Assembly: GCF_014779795.1 (NCBI RefSeq)
Contig: NZ_JACXZS010000001.1
Span: forward strand, 372,001-436,000
Length of the DNA: 64,000 bases
Origin: Microbacterium helvum
Lineage (GTDB): Bacteria; Actinomycetota; Actinomycetes; Actinomycetales; Microbacteriaceae
Direction of reading: 5' to 3'
The position numbers were made by a program, and so were the translations under genes. The notes beneath the pieces are model-generated. The model did no database searches. It saw only the letters and a program-made list of their open reading frames with translations, and was not told the DNA's origin. This document shows, piece after piece, positions 1 to 8,204 of this stretch (the first letter of the stretch is position 1; each line of letters starts with the position of its first letter).

Positions 1-188
1 TCCAGGTTGACGGCGGGGCTCGCGGCCTTGACGAAGGCACGACGGCCCGACGCGGTCACGACGCGGTCGGCCGAGCCCGGGGAGTACCCGCCGGGCTGCG
101 ACACCGCCTCGACGACAGGGCTGCCGAGCACGTCCTCGATCTGGGCGCGCACGGACGCGGGGATGTCGTGCCACTCGAGCCGGCTCAT
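1..188 (-). CDS. Aminoglycoside phosphotransferase-like protein, N-terminal part (runs off window)
   Basis: Only the first 62 codons are inside the window. The ATG at 188 overlaps the stop of the upstream TetR gene as ATGA, so the two are translationally coupled. The visible part contains a glycine-rich stretch (QPGGYSPGSADRV) followed by GRRAFVKAAS, which looks like the start of the kinase N-lobe, with the lysine as the expected ATP-contacting residue of the APH/choline-kinase fold. The catalytic loop lies outside the window. The family includes drug-modifying enzymes and many metabolite kinases, so a resistance role should not be assumed. Confidence 0.6.
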   Translation of the reverse strand, partial: MSRLEWHDIPASVRAQIEDVLGSPVVEAVSQPGGYSPGSADRVVTASGRRAFVKAASPAVNL

Positions 189-817
189 GAGCGGGCCACC
201 GGGATGGTGCCGGATGCGGCGCCCACGAGAGCCTCGGCGGCGCGGGCGGTGCGGTGGGCGAAGCGGGTCGTGTCGGTCCCGCGCGCGAGCGACTGGGCGT
301 TGAGGCCGTCGATCATGCCGATGAGCTCCCACGCGACCTCACCCGGCTCGGTCGTCGAGAACGCTCCGGTGCGGCATCCTTCCGCGACGATGCCCTCGAC
401 GAGCGTCTGCCATCGCTGCATCTGCGCGCGGACGGCCTCGGCGAGCGCGTCGCTGCGCCGGGCCATCGCCCAGCCTTCGACCCACACGACGGTGAGCTCG
501 TCGCGTGCGCCGTCCATGAGCGTGTCGATGAGGGCGCCGAGGCGCCGCGCGGGGTCGGCGGCGGCCTCGACCACGCGTTCGACGTCACGCACCTCCTCCT
601 CCACGAGGTCGGTGTACACGCGGGCGACGAGGTCGTCCATGGACGGCTGGTAGTGCGCGACGAGGCCCGAGGTGATGCCGGCGCGCTCGGCGACCGCGCG
701 CAGCGTCAGCGCGCTGAGCCCCTGCTCGCGAGCGAGGGCGGTGGCCGCCGTGACGATCTCGGCGGCGCGTTCGGCGGGGGCCTTGCGGGTGCGGGGTCGG
801 GGCACTGTGCTTGACAT
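185..817 (-). CDS. TetR family transcriptional regulator
   Basis: A 210-residue TetR-type repressor. The helix-turn-helix lies at about residues 37-60 (LTLRAVAERAGITSGLVAHY), followed by an all-helical ligand-binding domain. The frame stays open upstream to 949, but ATG 817 is preferred because the protein then begins just before the DNA-binding domain and leaves an intergenic region for the divergent agmatine deiminase gene. A perfect dyad at 845-862 lies 28 bases upstream and is the likely operator for both directions. The ligand is unknown. By position it may be agmatine, a related guanidine, or a downstream product. Confidence 0.85.
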   Translation of the reverse strand: MSSTVPRPRTRKAPAERAAEIVTAATALAREQGLSALTLRAVAERAGITSGLVAHYQPSMDDLVARVYTDLVEEEVRDVERVVEAAADPARRLGALIDTLMDGARDELTVVWVEGWAMARRSDALAEAVRAQMQRWQTLVEGIVAEGCRTGAFSTTEPGEVAWELIGMIDGLNAQSLARGTDTTRFAHRTARAAEALVGAASGTIPVARS

Positions 818-844
818 GGTCTCGCCAGCATAGATACTGTCTCT

Positions 845-862
845 ATTGATCGCTAGATCAAT
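845..862. promoter_or_regulatory. Perfect dyad, likely TetR operator
   Basis: ATTGATC-GCTA-GATCAAT is a perfect inverted repeat (7-base arms, 4-base spacer) in the 88-base region between the divergent TetR gene (start 817) and the agmatine deiminase gene (start 906). It is AT-rich compared with its surroundings. Position and symmetry fit an operator that controls both promoters. Binding by the adjacent regulator is inferred. Confidence 0.6.
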
Positions 863-905
863 TACTTCCGGCGCAGGACGCCGGCCGAAAGCGAAGGGGC
901 TGACG

Positions 906-1955
906 ATGGCCTGGAGGATGCCGCACGAGGGCGACCCGCACGAGCGCACCTGGATGGCGTTCCCGAACGAGGGGCCGACGCTCGGCGACGACCCCGCCGA
1001 GCAGGAGCGCTTCTACGCCGCGTGGAGCGCCGTCGCGAACGCCGTCGCCGAGTTCGAGCCCGTCACGATGCTCGTCGACCCGGTTCAGGCGGCCCGGGCG
1101 CGCACGATGCTCGACGGCGCGATCGACCTCGTCGAGACGCCGGTCGACGAGTTCTGGTTCCGCGATCACGGCCCGACCTTCGTGGTCGACGACGAGCGCC
1201 CCGGTGCTCTGGGCGCGGTCGACTGGATCTTCAACGGCTGGGGCGCCCCGGAATGGGCATCGTGGACGAAGGCCGCCGCGCACGCCCGCTTCACGGCCGG
1301 GCTCGTCGGAGCCGAGGTCGTCAGCTCGCTGCTCGTCAACGAAGGAGGCGGCATCCACGTCGACGGCGAGGGAACCGTGCTCGTCACCGAGACCGTGCAG
1401 CTCGACCCGCGCCGCAACCGGTTCGCCGACAAGGAGCGCGTCGAGGCCGAACTCGCGCGCACGATCGGCGCGACCAAGGTGATCTGGCTCCCCCGCGGCC
1501 TCACGCGCGACTACGACGAGTTCGGCACGAACGGCCACGTCGACATCGTGGCGACCATTCCGACACCGGGGCGCGTCCTGCTGCACGCCCAGCAGAACCC
1601 CGAGCATCCCGACTTCGAGGTGTCGCACACCTTGCGCGCGTTCTTGCAGGAGCAGACGGATGCCGCCGGCCGAGCCTTCGAGATCGTCGACCTGCCCGCA
1701 CCCGAGACGCTGCGCGACCACGAGGGCTTCGTCGACTACAGCTATGTCAACCACCTCGTCGTGAACGGCGGCGTCATCGCGTGCGGCTTCGGCGAGGAGC
1801 GCGCCGACGCACAGGCGCGCGAGATCCTCGAAGCCGCCTACCCGGGGCGCCGCGCGGTCACGGTCGACGCCCGTCAGATCTTCGCGGGTGGCGGCGGCAT
1901 CCACTGCATCACCCAGCAGCAGCCGGCGCTGACGAGTGCGGAGGCGACCCGATGA
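906..1955 (+). CDS. aguA: Agmatine deiminase (peptidyl-arginine deiminase family)
   Basis: A 349-residue cytosolic guanidine-modifying enzyme. It would convert agmatine to N-carbamoylputrescine plus ammonia. Family marks are an N-terminal MPHEGDPHERTWMAFP, the substrate-binding FWFRDHGP at residues 83-90, NEGGGIHVDG, and the C-terminal GGGGIHCITQQQP with the catalytic cysteine near residue 334. The frame is open from 846, but ATG 906 matches the normal family N-terminus and follows GAAGGGG. The stop overlaps the start of the amidase gene (ATGA), so the two are one operon. Specificity for agmatine over other guanidines is inferred from family similarity. Confidence 0.88.
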   Translation: MAWRMPHEGDPHERTWMAFPNEGPTLGDDPAEQERFYAAWSAVANAVAEFEPVTMLVDPVQAARARTMLDGAIDLVETPVDEFWFRDHGPTFVVDDERPGALGAVDWIFNGWGAPEWASWTKAAAHARFTAGLVGAEVVSSLLVNEGGGIHVDGEGTVLVTETVQLDPRRNRFADKERVEAELARTIGATKVIWLPRGLTRDYDEFGTNGHVDIVATIPTPGRVLLHAQQNPEHPDFEVSHTLRAFLQEQTDAAGRAFEIVDLPAPETLRDHEGFVDYSYVNHLVVNGGVIACGFGEERADAQAREILEAAYPGRRAVTVDARQIFAGGGGIHCITQQQPALTSAEATR

Positions 1956-3676
1956 GCCACTATCCCGTCGTCGAGAAGACGATCGCGCAGCTGCGCGCCT
2001 CGCTCGAGGCCGGCGAGGTCACTGCCGTCGAACTGCTCGACGCCTACGAGGCCCGGATCGCCGCGTACGACGCGCCCGGAACGTCGACCGCGCTCAACGC
2101 CGTCGTCGTACCCAATCCGGACGCGCGGGCGGAGGCCGAGGCATCCGATCGGCGCCGCGCGGAAGGCCGCACGCTCGGTCCGCTCGACGGCATCCCGTAC
2201 ACCGCGAAGGACTCGTTCATGGCGAAGGGGCTCACGGTCGCCGCCGGGTCGCCCGCCTTCGAGGACCTCGTGGCGCAGCGCGACGCGTTCTCGATCGAGC
2301 GTCTGCGCGGCGCCGGAGCCGTGCTGATCGGCCTGACCAACATGCCGCCGATGGCCAACGGCGGCATGCAGCGCGGTGTGTACGGCCGCGCCGAGAGCCC
2401 CTACAACGCCGCCTACCTGACGAGCGCCTTCGGCAGCGGCTCGTCGAACGGCTCGGGCACCGCGACCGCGGCGAGCTTCGCGGCGTTCGGGCTCGGCGAA
2501 GAGACCTGGTCGAGCGGCCGGGCGCCGGCATCCTGCAACGCCCTCTGCGCCTACACGCCCAGCCGCGGCGTCATCTCGGTGCGCGGCAACTGGCCGCTCG
2601 TGCCCACCATGGACGTCGTCGTGCCGCACACCCGCACGATGGCCGACCTGCTCGAGATCCTCGACGTGATGGTCGCCGACGACCCCGAGACCCGCGGCGA
2701 CTTCTGGCGGGCGCAGCCGTGGATCGAGATCCCGGATGCCTCGGCCACGCGCCCGGCGTCGTACCCGTCGCTCGGGGCGGCAGGCGTGGACGGCGCCCGC
2801 GCCACGCTCGCCGGACGCCGGTTCGGCGTGCCGCGGATGTACATCAACGCCGACCCGGAGGCCGGGACCAACCCCGACGGCGGCATCGGCGGCCCGACCG
2901 CCACGCGCATCGAGACGCGCGCGTCGGTGCTCGACCTGTGGGAGCAGGCACGGCGTGATCTGGAGGCGGCCGGCGCCGAGGTCGTCGAGGTCGACTTCCC
3001 CGCGGTGACGAACTACGAGGGCGACCGGCCCGGCGCGCCGACGATCAAGATCCGCGGGCTCGTCACCGAGGCGTTCCTGCAGCGCGAGATCGTCGACCTT
3101 TCGGCGTGGGCGTGGGAGGACTTCCTCGCCGCCAACGGCGACCCCGCGCTGCACTCGCTGTCGGACATCGACGGCGCGCGGATCTTCCCGCACCCCGAGG
3201 GCGCGCTGCCCGACCGGTACACCGGCTTCGACGACGACATCGCCGAGTACCCGGCGCAGGTGCGCGAGCACCCGTACGGCTCGTTCGCCGACATCCCGTC
3301 GCTCGAAGAAGGAGTGCGGGGACTCGAAGAGACCCGTCGCGTCGACCTTGAAGAATGGATGCTGCGCCTCGGCCTTGACGCGGTCGTCTTTCCCGCGGTG
3401 GCCGATGTCGGGCCGGCCGACATGGATGTCGACGAGGCGTCCGCCGACCTCGGCTGGCGCAACGGCGTCTGGGTCGCCAACGGCAACCTCGCGATCCGCC
3501 ACCTCGGGATCCCGACGGTGACGGTGCCGATGGGCACGATGTCCGACATCGGGATGCCGGTCGGCCTGACGATCGCCGGCCGTGCGTACTCCGATGCCGA
3601 CCTGCTCGCCTGGGCCGCCGCCTTCGAGGCGCTGCGTCCGCGTCGCACCGCTCCCCCGCGGACCCCGGAGCTCTGA
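1952..3676 (+). CDS. Amidase-signature family hydrolase
   Basis: A 574-residue serine amidase. The Ser-cisSer-Lys triad can be placed: Lys86 in PYTAKDS, the cis-serine in GSGSSNGSG (161-169), and the nucleophile in WSSGRAPAS (Ser187/188), a variant of the usual GGSIR. The protein is about 100 residues longer than a typical amidase. It is coupled by an ATGA overlap to agmatine deiminase, which suggests it acts on the deiminase product or a related amide. The usual N-carbamoylputrescine amidase is a nitrilase-family enzyme, so that assignment would be a non-homologous replacement and is only a hypothesis. Confidence 0.8.
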   Translation: MSHYPVVEKTIAQLRASLEAGEVTAVELLDAYEARIAAYDAPGTSTALNAVVVPNPDARAEAEASDRRRAEGRTLGPLDGIPYTAKDSFMAKGLTVAAGSPAFEDLVAQRDAFSIERLRGAGAVLIGLTNMPPMANGGMQRGVYGRAESPYNAAYLTSAFGSGSSNGSGTATAASFAAFGLGEETWSSGRAPASCNALCAYTPSRGVISVRGNWPLVPTMDVVVPHTRTMADLLEILDVMVADDPETRGDFWRAQPWIEIPDASATRPASYPSLGAAGVDGARATLAGRRFGVPRMYINADPEAGTNPDGGIGGPTATRIETRASVLDLWEQARRDLEAAGAEVVEVDFPAVTNYEGDRPGAPTIKIRGLVTEAFLQREIVDLSAWAWEDFLAANGDPALHSLSDIDGARIFPHPEGALPDRYTGFDDDIAEYPAQVREHPYGSFADIPSLEEGVRGLEETRRVDLEEWMLRLGLDAVVFPAVADVGPADMDVDEASADLGWRNGVWVANGNLAIRHLGIPTVTVPMGTMSDIGMPVGLTIAGRAYSDADLLAWAAAFEALRPRRTAPPRTPEL

Positions 3677-3679
3677 CCG

Positions 3680-3754
3680 TGAATCGGTTCACTTGCGCTG
3701 TTTGTACGCCAGATCCCGCCTTTCGCGTACGTTCAGCGCAAGTGAACTGATTCA
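3680..3754. terminator. Long inverted repeat between convergent genes
   Basis: Two 29-base arms (3680-3708 and 3726-3754) match at 25 of 29 positions around a 17-base loop. They lie between the amidase stop (3676) and the convergent MFS gene stop (3768). The arms begin TGAATC and contain TTCACTTGCGCTG. It can form a strong hairpin on either strand, so a bidirectional terminator is the simplest role. It lacks a clear T-tract and differs from the GGATGCC hairpins seen elsewhere in the window. Confidence 0.6.
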
Positions 3755-3767
3755 GCGGTGACGCGGG

Positions 3768-5186
3768 TCAGCGGACGCTGGATCTGACGTCTTCGCCCGC
3801 ATCGCCGATCGCTGCCGCGGCGCCGGGTGCGGCATCCACCTCCCCGTCCTCGGAGGGAGGAGCCGCGGCGGCGTACGCGTCGCTGAGCTCGCGGTAGGGC
3901 TTCGACACGAACGCGAGCAGCACGACGAGCAGCAGGACCAGGCTCGCCCCCACGAAGGCGAGCGCGATGCCCCGAGCCTCGCCGTCGCCGAGCAGCCAGC
4001 CGAACCTGTTCTGCCCCTCGGGCGATTCCATGAACGGAATGAGCCAGAACTGCGCGAGCGGCCCGATGATGAAGGCCGACACCGGCGCCGCGGCCGACTC
4101 GACGCTCGCGGCGAAGCCGAACACGCGCCCCTGCTTGTCGAACGGCACGACCCGCTGCACGATCGTCTGCTCAGAGGCCTCGGCGATGGGCATGAGGCAC
4201 ATGAAGATGAGGATGCCGAGCGCGTAGATCCACCACTGCTCGCGGATCGCGAAGGTCATGCCGAGCACCGCGATGCCGATGTTCACGAGCAGCATCGTGC
4301 GCACCGGGTTCCTGCCGAGGCCGAACTTCGCCACGAGCGCCCCGCCGATGATGAAGCCGAAGCTGGTGACTCCCAGGACGATGCCCCACATCTCGACCGA
4401 GAACAGCGTCAGGCCGTACGGATCCATGAGTGCCATGAAGACGCCGCCGACGAGGTTGTTGAAGGTCGAGAACAGCACGAGGGCGAGGAGGCCCGGCACG
4501 GCCAGCACAGCCGGGATCACTCCGCGGAACCCGAAGCCGGTGGGCGCCGCACCCTCGACGTGTGCCACGCCTCGCTCGGGGATCGGCACGAACAGCAGGT
4601 GGATCAGTGCGATGCCGGTCGCGGCGGTCGCGATGGCGATCGTCCATCCCATGCCGAGCAGGCCGATCGACAGGCCCGAGAACACGCTCGTCACCATGAA
4701 CGCGATGCCCTGCACCGCACCGACGAGACCGTTGGCGCGGTCGCGGCGCTCCGCCGGCACGAGCAGCGTCACCGTCGTCGACAGCGCGATGTTGCGCAGA
4801 TTCTCGACGACGCCGCCCACGAGGATGACGCCCGCGAACGCCCAGAACCACGGACCGCCCCAGTCCAGCAGCGTGCTCTCGGGGAAGGCGAGGAACATCG
4901 CCCCCGCCACGAGGTACGCGGCGGTCGTGACGATGCTCGAGAGCATCATGACGGCCTTCTTCTTCATGCGGTCGACGATCACGCCGAACACCACGCCGAA
5001 GACCGCGACGAGCAGCATGTACGAGCCGCCGATGATCGCGGTGGCCAGCACCGATTCCGTCTCGAGATAGACCCAGAAGGTCAGCGCGAACCACAGGTAG
5101 CTGCTGGCGACGTTCGCGAGCGCGGTGTTGACGAGCACCTGGTGGAAGGCGCGCAGGGTGCGGGGGCCAGGGGTCGGCTGACTCAT
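3768..5186 (-). CDS. MFS transporter (probable drug or metabolite exporter)
   Basis: A 472-residue polytopic membrane protein with about 12 hydrophobic segments and an MFS-type cytoplasmic loop VDRMKKKAVM between TM2 and TM3. It ends in an acidic, alanine-rich tail. The frame is open to 5324, but ATG 5186 is preferred because GGAG lies 7 bases upstream and the TM segments then start at residue 20-30. It is divergent from a TetR gene, and the 115-base spacer holds two operator-like dyads, the classic layout for an efflux pump repressed by its neighbour. Substrate unknown. Confidence 0.85.
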   Translation of the reverse strand: MSQPTPGPRTLRAFHQVLVNTALANVASSYLWFALTFWVYLETESVLATAIIGGSYMLLVAVFGVVFGVIVDRMKKKAVMMLSSIVTTAAYLVAGAMFLAFPESTLLDWGGPWFWAFAGVILVGGVVENLRNIALSTTVTLLVPAERRDRANGLVGAVQGIAFMVTSVFSGLSIGLLGMGWTIAIATAATGIALIHLLFVPIPERGVAHVEGAAPTGFGFRGVIPAVLAVPGLLALVLFSTFNNLVGGVFMALMDPYGLTLFSVEMWGIVLGVTSFGFIIGGALVAKFGLGRNPVRTMLLVNIGIAVLGMTFAIREQWWIYALGILIFMCLMPIAEASEQTIVQRVVPFDKQGRVFGFAASVESAAAPVSAFIIGPLAQFWLIPFMESPEGQNRFGWLLGDGEARGIALAFVGASLVLLLVVLLAFVSKPYRELSDAYAAAAPPSEDGEVDAAPGAAAAIGDAGEDVRSSVR

Positions 5187-5242
5187 GGGGCTGCTCCGGC
5201 GTGTTCGGCGTCGATGGTGGTCGTGCGGGGGCCTACACTGAA

Positions 5243-5283
5243 TGTGGACACTGTGCACATTGCAGATGTTCACACCGTACACA
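5243..5283. promoter_or_regulatory. Two tandem TetR-type operator dyads
   Basis: Site 1 at 5243-5259 reads TGTGGACACTGTGCACA and is symmetric except at one base pair and the centre. Site 2 at 5267-5283 reads TGTTCACACCGTACACA, an imperfect dyad (TGTnnAC...GTnnACA). The sites agree at 13 of 17 positions and are offset by 24 bases. They lie between the divergent exporter and TetR genes. An exact copy of site 2 occurs at 12550-12566 before the DUF899 gene. Control by the TetR at 5302 is inferred. Confidence 0.65.
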
Positions 5284-5301
5284 CCAGACAGGGAGCGCGC
5301 A

Positions 5302-5961
5302 ATGACCTCACCCGCGGTGCGCACCTATCACCACGGCGATCTGCGCCGCGCCCTGATCGACGAAGGAGTGCAGCTGGCCCGCACGGGCGGCCCGTCCGCC
5401 GTGACGCTGCGCGAGGTCACCCGCGCGGTCGGGGTCTCGCCGAACGCCGCGTATCGCCACTTCGCCGACCGCGACGCCCTCGTCCACGCGGTCGCGCACG
5501 AGGCCCAGCTCGCCCTCGCCGACGCGATCCTCACCCGCGTCGCCGCGACACCCGGCGACCTGCCGCCGCGCGATGCCTCGATCGAGCGCCTGCGCCGCGT
5601 CGGGTTCGCGTACATCGCTTTCGCCCGCGCCGAACGCGGCTGGTTCGAGACCGCGTTCTTCACGCACGACGCGCAGGTGAGCGAGGGCATCGTGACCCTC
5701 GACGACCAGATCGTCGCGCCGTTCCGGCTGCTCATGGACACGCTCGATGGGATGGTGGATGCCGGCGCCCTCGCTGCCGACAGGCGACCGTTCGCGGAAT
5801 GGGCGTGCTGGTCCGCCGTCCACGGCTTCGCCGACATCGCCGTCCACGGGCCGGTGAGGTGGCAGCCGGCCGAGGTCGTGGACGCCCTCGCGGCGGCCGT
5901 CGTGGACTCGGCGATCACCGGCGTGATCGGCGCACCCGCTCCCGCGCCGTCGACCTCCTAG
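5302..5961 (+). CDS. TetR family regulator, probable repressor of the divergent exporter
   Basis: A 219-residue TetR protein. The helix-turn-helix is at about residues 31-55 (VTLREVTRAVGVSPNAAYRHF), followed by a helical effector domain with the WHG-like pattern (WACWSAVHGFADIAVHG) common in this subfamily. ATG 5302 is chosen over an open frame to 5242 because GGGAG lies 6 bases upstream and the extra residues would be translated operator DNA. It probably represses itself, the exporter at 3768-5186 and the DUF899 gene at 11812-12522, which share operator sequences. A lipase-like gene follows 10 bases downstream. Confidence 0.88.
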   Translation: MTSPAVRTYHHGDLRRALIDEGVQLARTGGPSAVTLREVTRAVGVSPNAAYRHFADRDALVHAVAHEAQLALADAILTRVAATPGDLPPRDASIERLRRVGFAYIAFARAERGWFETAFFTHDAQVSEGIVTLDDQIVAPFRLLMDTLDGMVDAGALAADRRPFAEWACWSAVHGFADIAVHGPVRWQPAEVVDALAAAVVDSAITGVIGAPAPAPSTS

Positions 5962-5971
5962 ACTGACGCGC

Positions 5972-6790
5972 ATGTCACACGCGTCGGCCGCGCGCCCGTC
6001 GGTGGCGCGCCGCGGGCTGTGGTGGGCGGCCGACTACGTGTACGCCGTCCGGCGGCAGCTCGCGGTGTTCTCGTTCCCGTGGTCGATCGGCCGGCCGCGA
6101 CCGACACCGGACGCCTGGCGCCGTGGCGACGCCGGCCTTGCCGAGATCTACCTCATCCCGGGCGTGTACGAGCACTGGACCTTCCTGCGTCCGCTCGGCG
6201 ATGCGCTGGCCGCGTCCGGTCATCGTGTCCGCGTCGTACACGGGCTCGGCGTGAACCGTCGCAGCATCGCCGACACCGCCGACCGCCTGGCACGACTGCT
6301 CGCCGAGCGTCCCCCGCCGCCCGCCGGCCGCGTCCTCGTCGCACACAGCAAGGGCGGGCTCATCGGCAAGCACCTGCTCGTCTCATCGGGCGCGGCGCAC
6401 CGGGCCGCCGCAGAGGCCGCAGACGGCGGTGACCCCGCCGCTGCGGCAGCGACGGCAGCCGAGCACGGCCGCGCCCTGGGGGTGCTCGGACTGGTCGCCG
6501 TGGCGACGCCGTTCGGCGGCTCACGGCTCGCGAGTCTGTTCGTCGTGCCCAGCATCCGCGCGTTCCGCCCGAAGGACGACACCATCGTGACCCTGGGGCG
6601 AGAGACATCGGTCAACGGCCGGATCGTGTCGGTCTTCGGTCCGTGGGATCCGCACATCCCCGAGGGCAGCGCGCTGGACGGAGCGACGAACGTGGCCGTG
6701 CCGACGGCCGGCCACTTCCGCGTGCTCGGCTCGCCGGCCACGCACCGTGCGGTGCTCGACGGCATCGCCCTGCTCGCGGGCGAGCGGTAG
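5972..6790 (+). CDS. Alpha/beta-hydrolase fold lipase/esterase-like protein
   Basis: A 272-residue protein with a PGAP1/lipase-like core. YLIPGVYEHW begins the first core strand and helix. The nucleophile elbow AHSKGG has Ser126, the acid is probably Asp226 (GPWDPHIP), and His248 (AGHFRVL) completes the triad. No signal peptide is evident. A short hydrophobic stretch near residues 29-37 could associate with the membrane. It follows the TetR gene by 10 bases and may be co-transcribed with it. Substrate unknown; lipid or ester hydrolysis is a family-level inference. Confidence 0.75.
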   Translation: MSHASAARPSVARRGLWWAADYVYAVRRQLAVFSFPWSIGRPRPTPDAWRRGDAGLAEIYLIPGVYEHWTFLRPLGDALAASGHRVRVVHGLGVNRRSIADTADRLARLLAERPPPPAGRVLVAHSKGGLIGKHLLVSSGAAHRAAAEAADGGDPAAAAATAAEHGRALGVLGLVAVATPFGGSRLASLFVVPSIRAFRPKDDTIVTLGRETSVNGRIVSVFGPWDPHIPEGSALDGATNVAVPTAGHFRVLGSPATHRAVLDGIALLAGER

Positions 6791-6874
6791 CCGCGAGCGC
6801 AAGACCCGGCCCGACGCATACGTCGCTGAGGTGGCCGTCCGATGGGCGGCTTGCGGCGTTTCGTCTCGCGGAGA

Positions 6875-6921
6875 CCCGCACTGAGCGAGCGGAGCGAGTC
6901 GAAGTGTCGCTCAACGACCAG
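6875..6921. repeat. Degenerate copy of the GAGCGAGCG/TCGTTGAGCG intergenic repeat
   Basis: The segment contains CTGAGCGAGCGGAGCGAGTCG and ends in CGCTCAACGACC. The same words build the long inverted repeat at 45021-45115. On the minus strand the GGTCGTTGA end supplies the stop codon of the HNH gene. The rest of 6791-6910 shows no gene. Confidence 0.55.
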
Positions 6922-7270
6922 CGGGGTCGATACCCCGCCACGCGGCGAGCACCTCGACATGCCGCAGCAGGAAGGCGCGCTCGTCGAGCCGTTTGCGCCG
7001 GAGCCACCCGGTCACCTCGTCGTTGCTCTTGCTCGCGTTGCACGAACGGCACGCCGGGACGACGTTCTCGAAGGTGTAGCGCCCGCCCCGCGAGATGGGC
7101 AGCACGCAGTCCTTCTGCAGGGCGACGCCGTCTGCGCCGCAGTACGCGCAGGCGCCCCATGCCTCGAGCAGCGCCTGCCATTCGTCGAGCGTGAGGTCGT
7201 TGTCGGCCGCCGCGACGCGACGGGCGCGACGGCGCGATGCGCGCGCCCGACGGGTCTGACTGACGGCCAT
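6911..7270 (-). CDS. HNH endonuclease-family protein with altered HNH centre
   Basis: A 119-residue protein with an arginine-rich N-terminus (residues 6-19) and a zinc-finger HNH core: CxxC at 41/44, a central KDCVLPISRGG (52-62), then ENVVPACRSCNASK with Cys74, Cys77 and Asn78. In canonical HNH nucleases the central motif is DH, where the histidine is the general base. Here it is Asp54-Cys55, so catalysis is doubtful or altered. ATG 7270 is preferred to GTG 7276 because AGGG lies 8 bases upstream. The gene follows the Cof phosphatase by 9 bases. Its stop lies in a repeat. Confidence 0.8.
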   Translation of the reverse strand: MAVSQTRRARASRRRARRVAAADNDLTLDEWQALLEAWGACAYCGADGVALQKDCVLPISRGGRYTFENVVPACRSCNASKSNDEVTGWLRRKRLDERAFLLRHVEVLAAWRGIDPAGR

Positions 7271-7279
7271 GTCCACACC

Positions 7280-8113
7280 CTACGGTGCAGGTGCCGCTTC
7301 CTCGGGGAGGCCGTCCAGCAGCTTCTCGATCGTCGTGATCACGCCGTGGTCGAGGTTCGACGGCGCCCGGAACCTCGCGCGCTCGGCCACGAGCGGGTGG
7401 GCGTTGGCCATCGCGAACGACAGGGCCGAGGCATCCATCATCTCCAGGTCGTTCAGGTAGTCGCCGAACACCGCCGTCTGGGCGCGGGTGATCCCGGTCG
7501 CCGCCTGCAGCCGCTCCAGCGCGGCTCCCTTGTTGACGCCGAGGTTCATGACGTCGATCCAGTGCTCGCCCGAGACGATGACCTGGTGTGCGGCACGCAG
7601 ATCGTCGAGCGCCGGCGCGGTGGTCGCGGCATCCTCGAAATCGAAGATCGCGACCTTGAAGATCTGGTCGTCGACGGACAGCAGATCGGGAACGATCTGC
7701 AGGCGGGCGTAGTACTTGTCGGCCTCGGCGTGGAAGGCGTCGTCGGCGCGCTCGATGTACGCCGAGCGCTTGCCGCACACCACGACGCCAAGATCGCGTC
7801 CCTCGATCGCACGGACCCGCCGGACGAGGGATGCCACGAACGCTGCATCCATCGCGTCCGAGCTGATCTCGACTCCGCCCTCGACGACGTACGCACCGTT
7901 CTCGGCGAGGAACACCATGTGGTCGAGGTGGTCGGCGAACGCGCGCTGGAGCGTCGCGAGCTGACGACCGCTCGCAGGCGCGAAGCGGATGCCGCGCTCG
8001 TGCAGCCGGTCCAGCAGCGGCCACAGCGCGTCGGGGATGCGACCGTCGCCGTCCAGCAGCGTGCCGTCCATGTCGACGGCGATCAGGCGCAGGTCTGGGC
8101 TGGGAAAAGGCAT
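7280..8113 (-). CDS. Cof-type HAD-superfamily phosphatase
   Basis: A 277-residue HAD hydrolase of the Cof/IIB type. Motif I is VDMDGTLL (nucleophile Asp14, acid/base Asp16), SGR supplies the motif II region, and the metal site is [12 protein letters not shown] near residue 210. The alpha/beta cap between motifs II and III, with FAxASGRQ and GV(N)KG signatures, places it with sugar-phosphate or nucleotide phosphatases. ATG 8113 is used rather than the longer open frame because it begins just before motif I. The HNH gene follows after 9 bases, so both are probably one transcript. Confidence 0.88.
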   Translation of the reverse strand: MPFPSPDLRLIAVDMDGTLLDGDGRIPDALWPLLDRLHERGIRFAPASGRQLATLQRAFADHLDHMVFLAENGAYVVEGGVEISSDAMDAAFVASLVRRVRAIEGRDLGVVVCGKRSAYIERADDAFHAEADKYYARLQIVPDLLSVDDQIFKVAIFDFEDAATTAPALDDLRAAHQVIVSGEHWIDVMNLGVNKGAALERLQAATGITRAQTAVFGDYLNDLEMMDASALSFAMANAHPLVAERARFRAPSNLDHGVITTIEKLLDGLPEEAAPAP

Positions 8114-8204
8114 CGCCTCGAGCCTACGCGGCTCACTTCGCCGCCGACCCGGCGGTGAGAAACACGAAACCATCGCCGCCACGGGCGCGGGTACCTTAGG
8201 GTGC

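Noticed and set aside
1022-1951. An extended frame upstream of the amidase start
   Set aside because: It overlaps the agmatine deiminase gene in another frame and is arginine-rich, as shadow frames in GC-rich DNA are. The start at 1952, coupled to the upstream stop, is far better supported.
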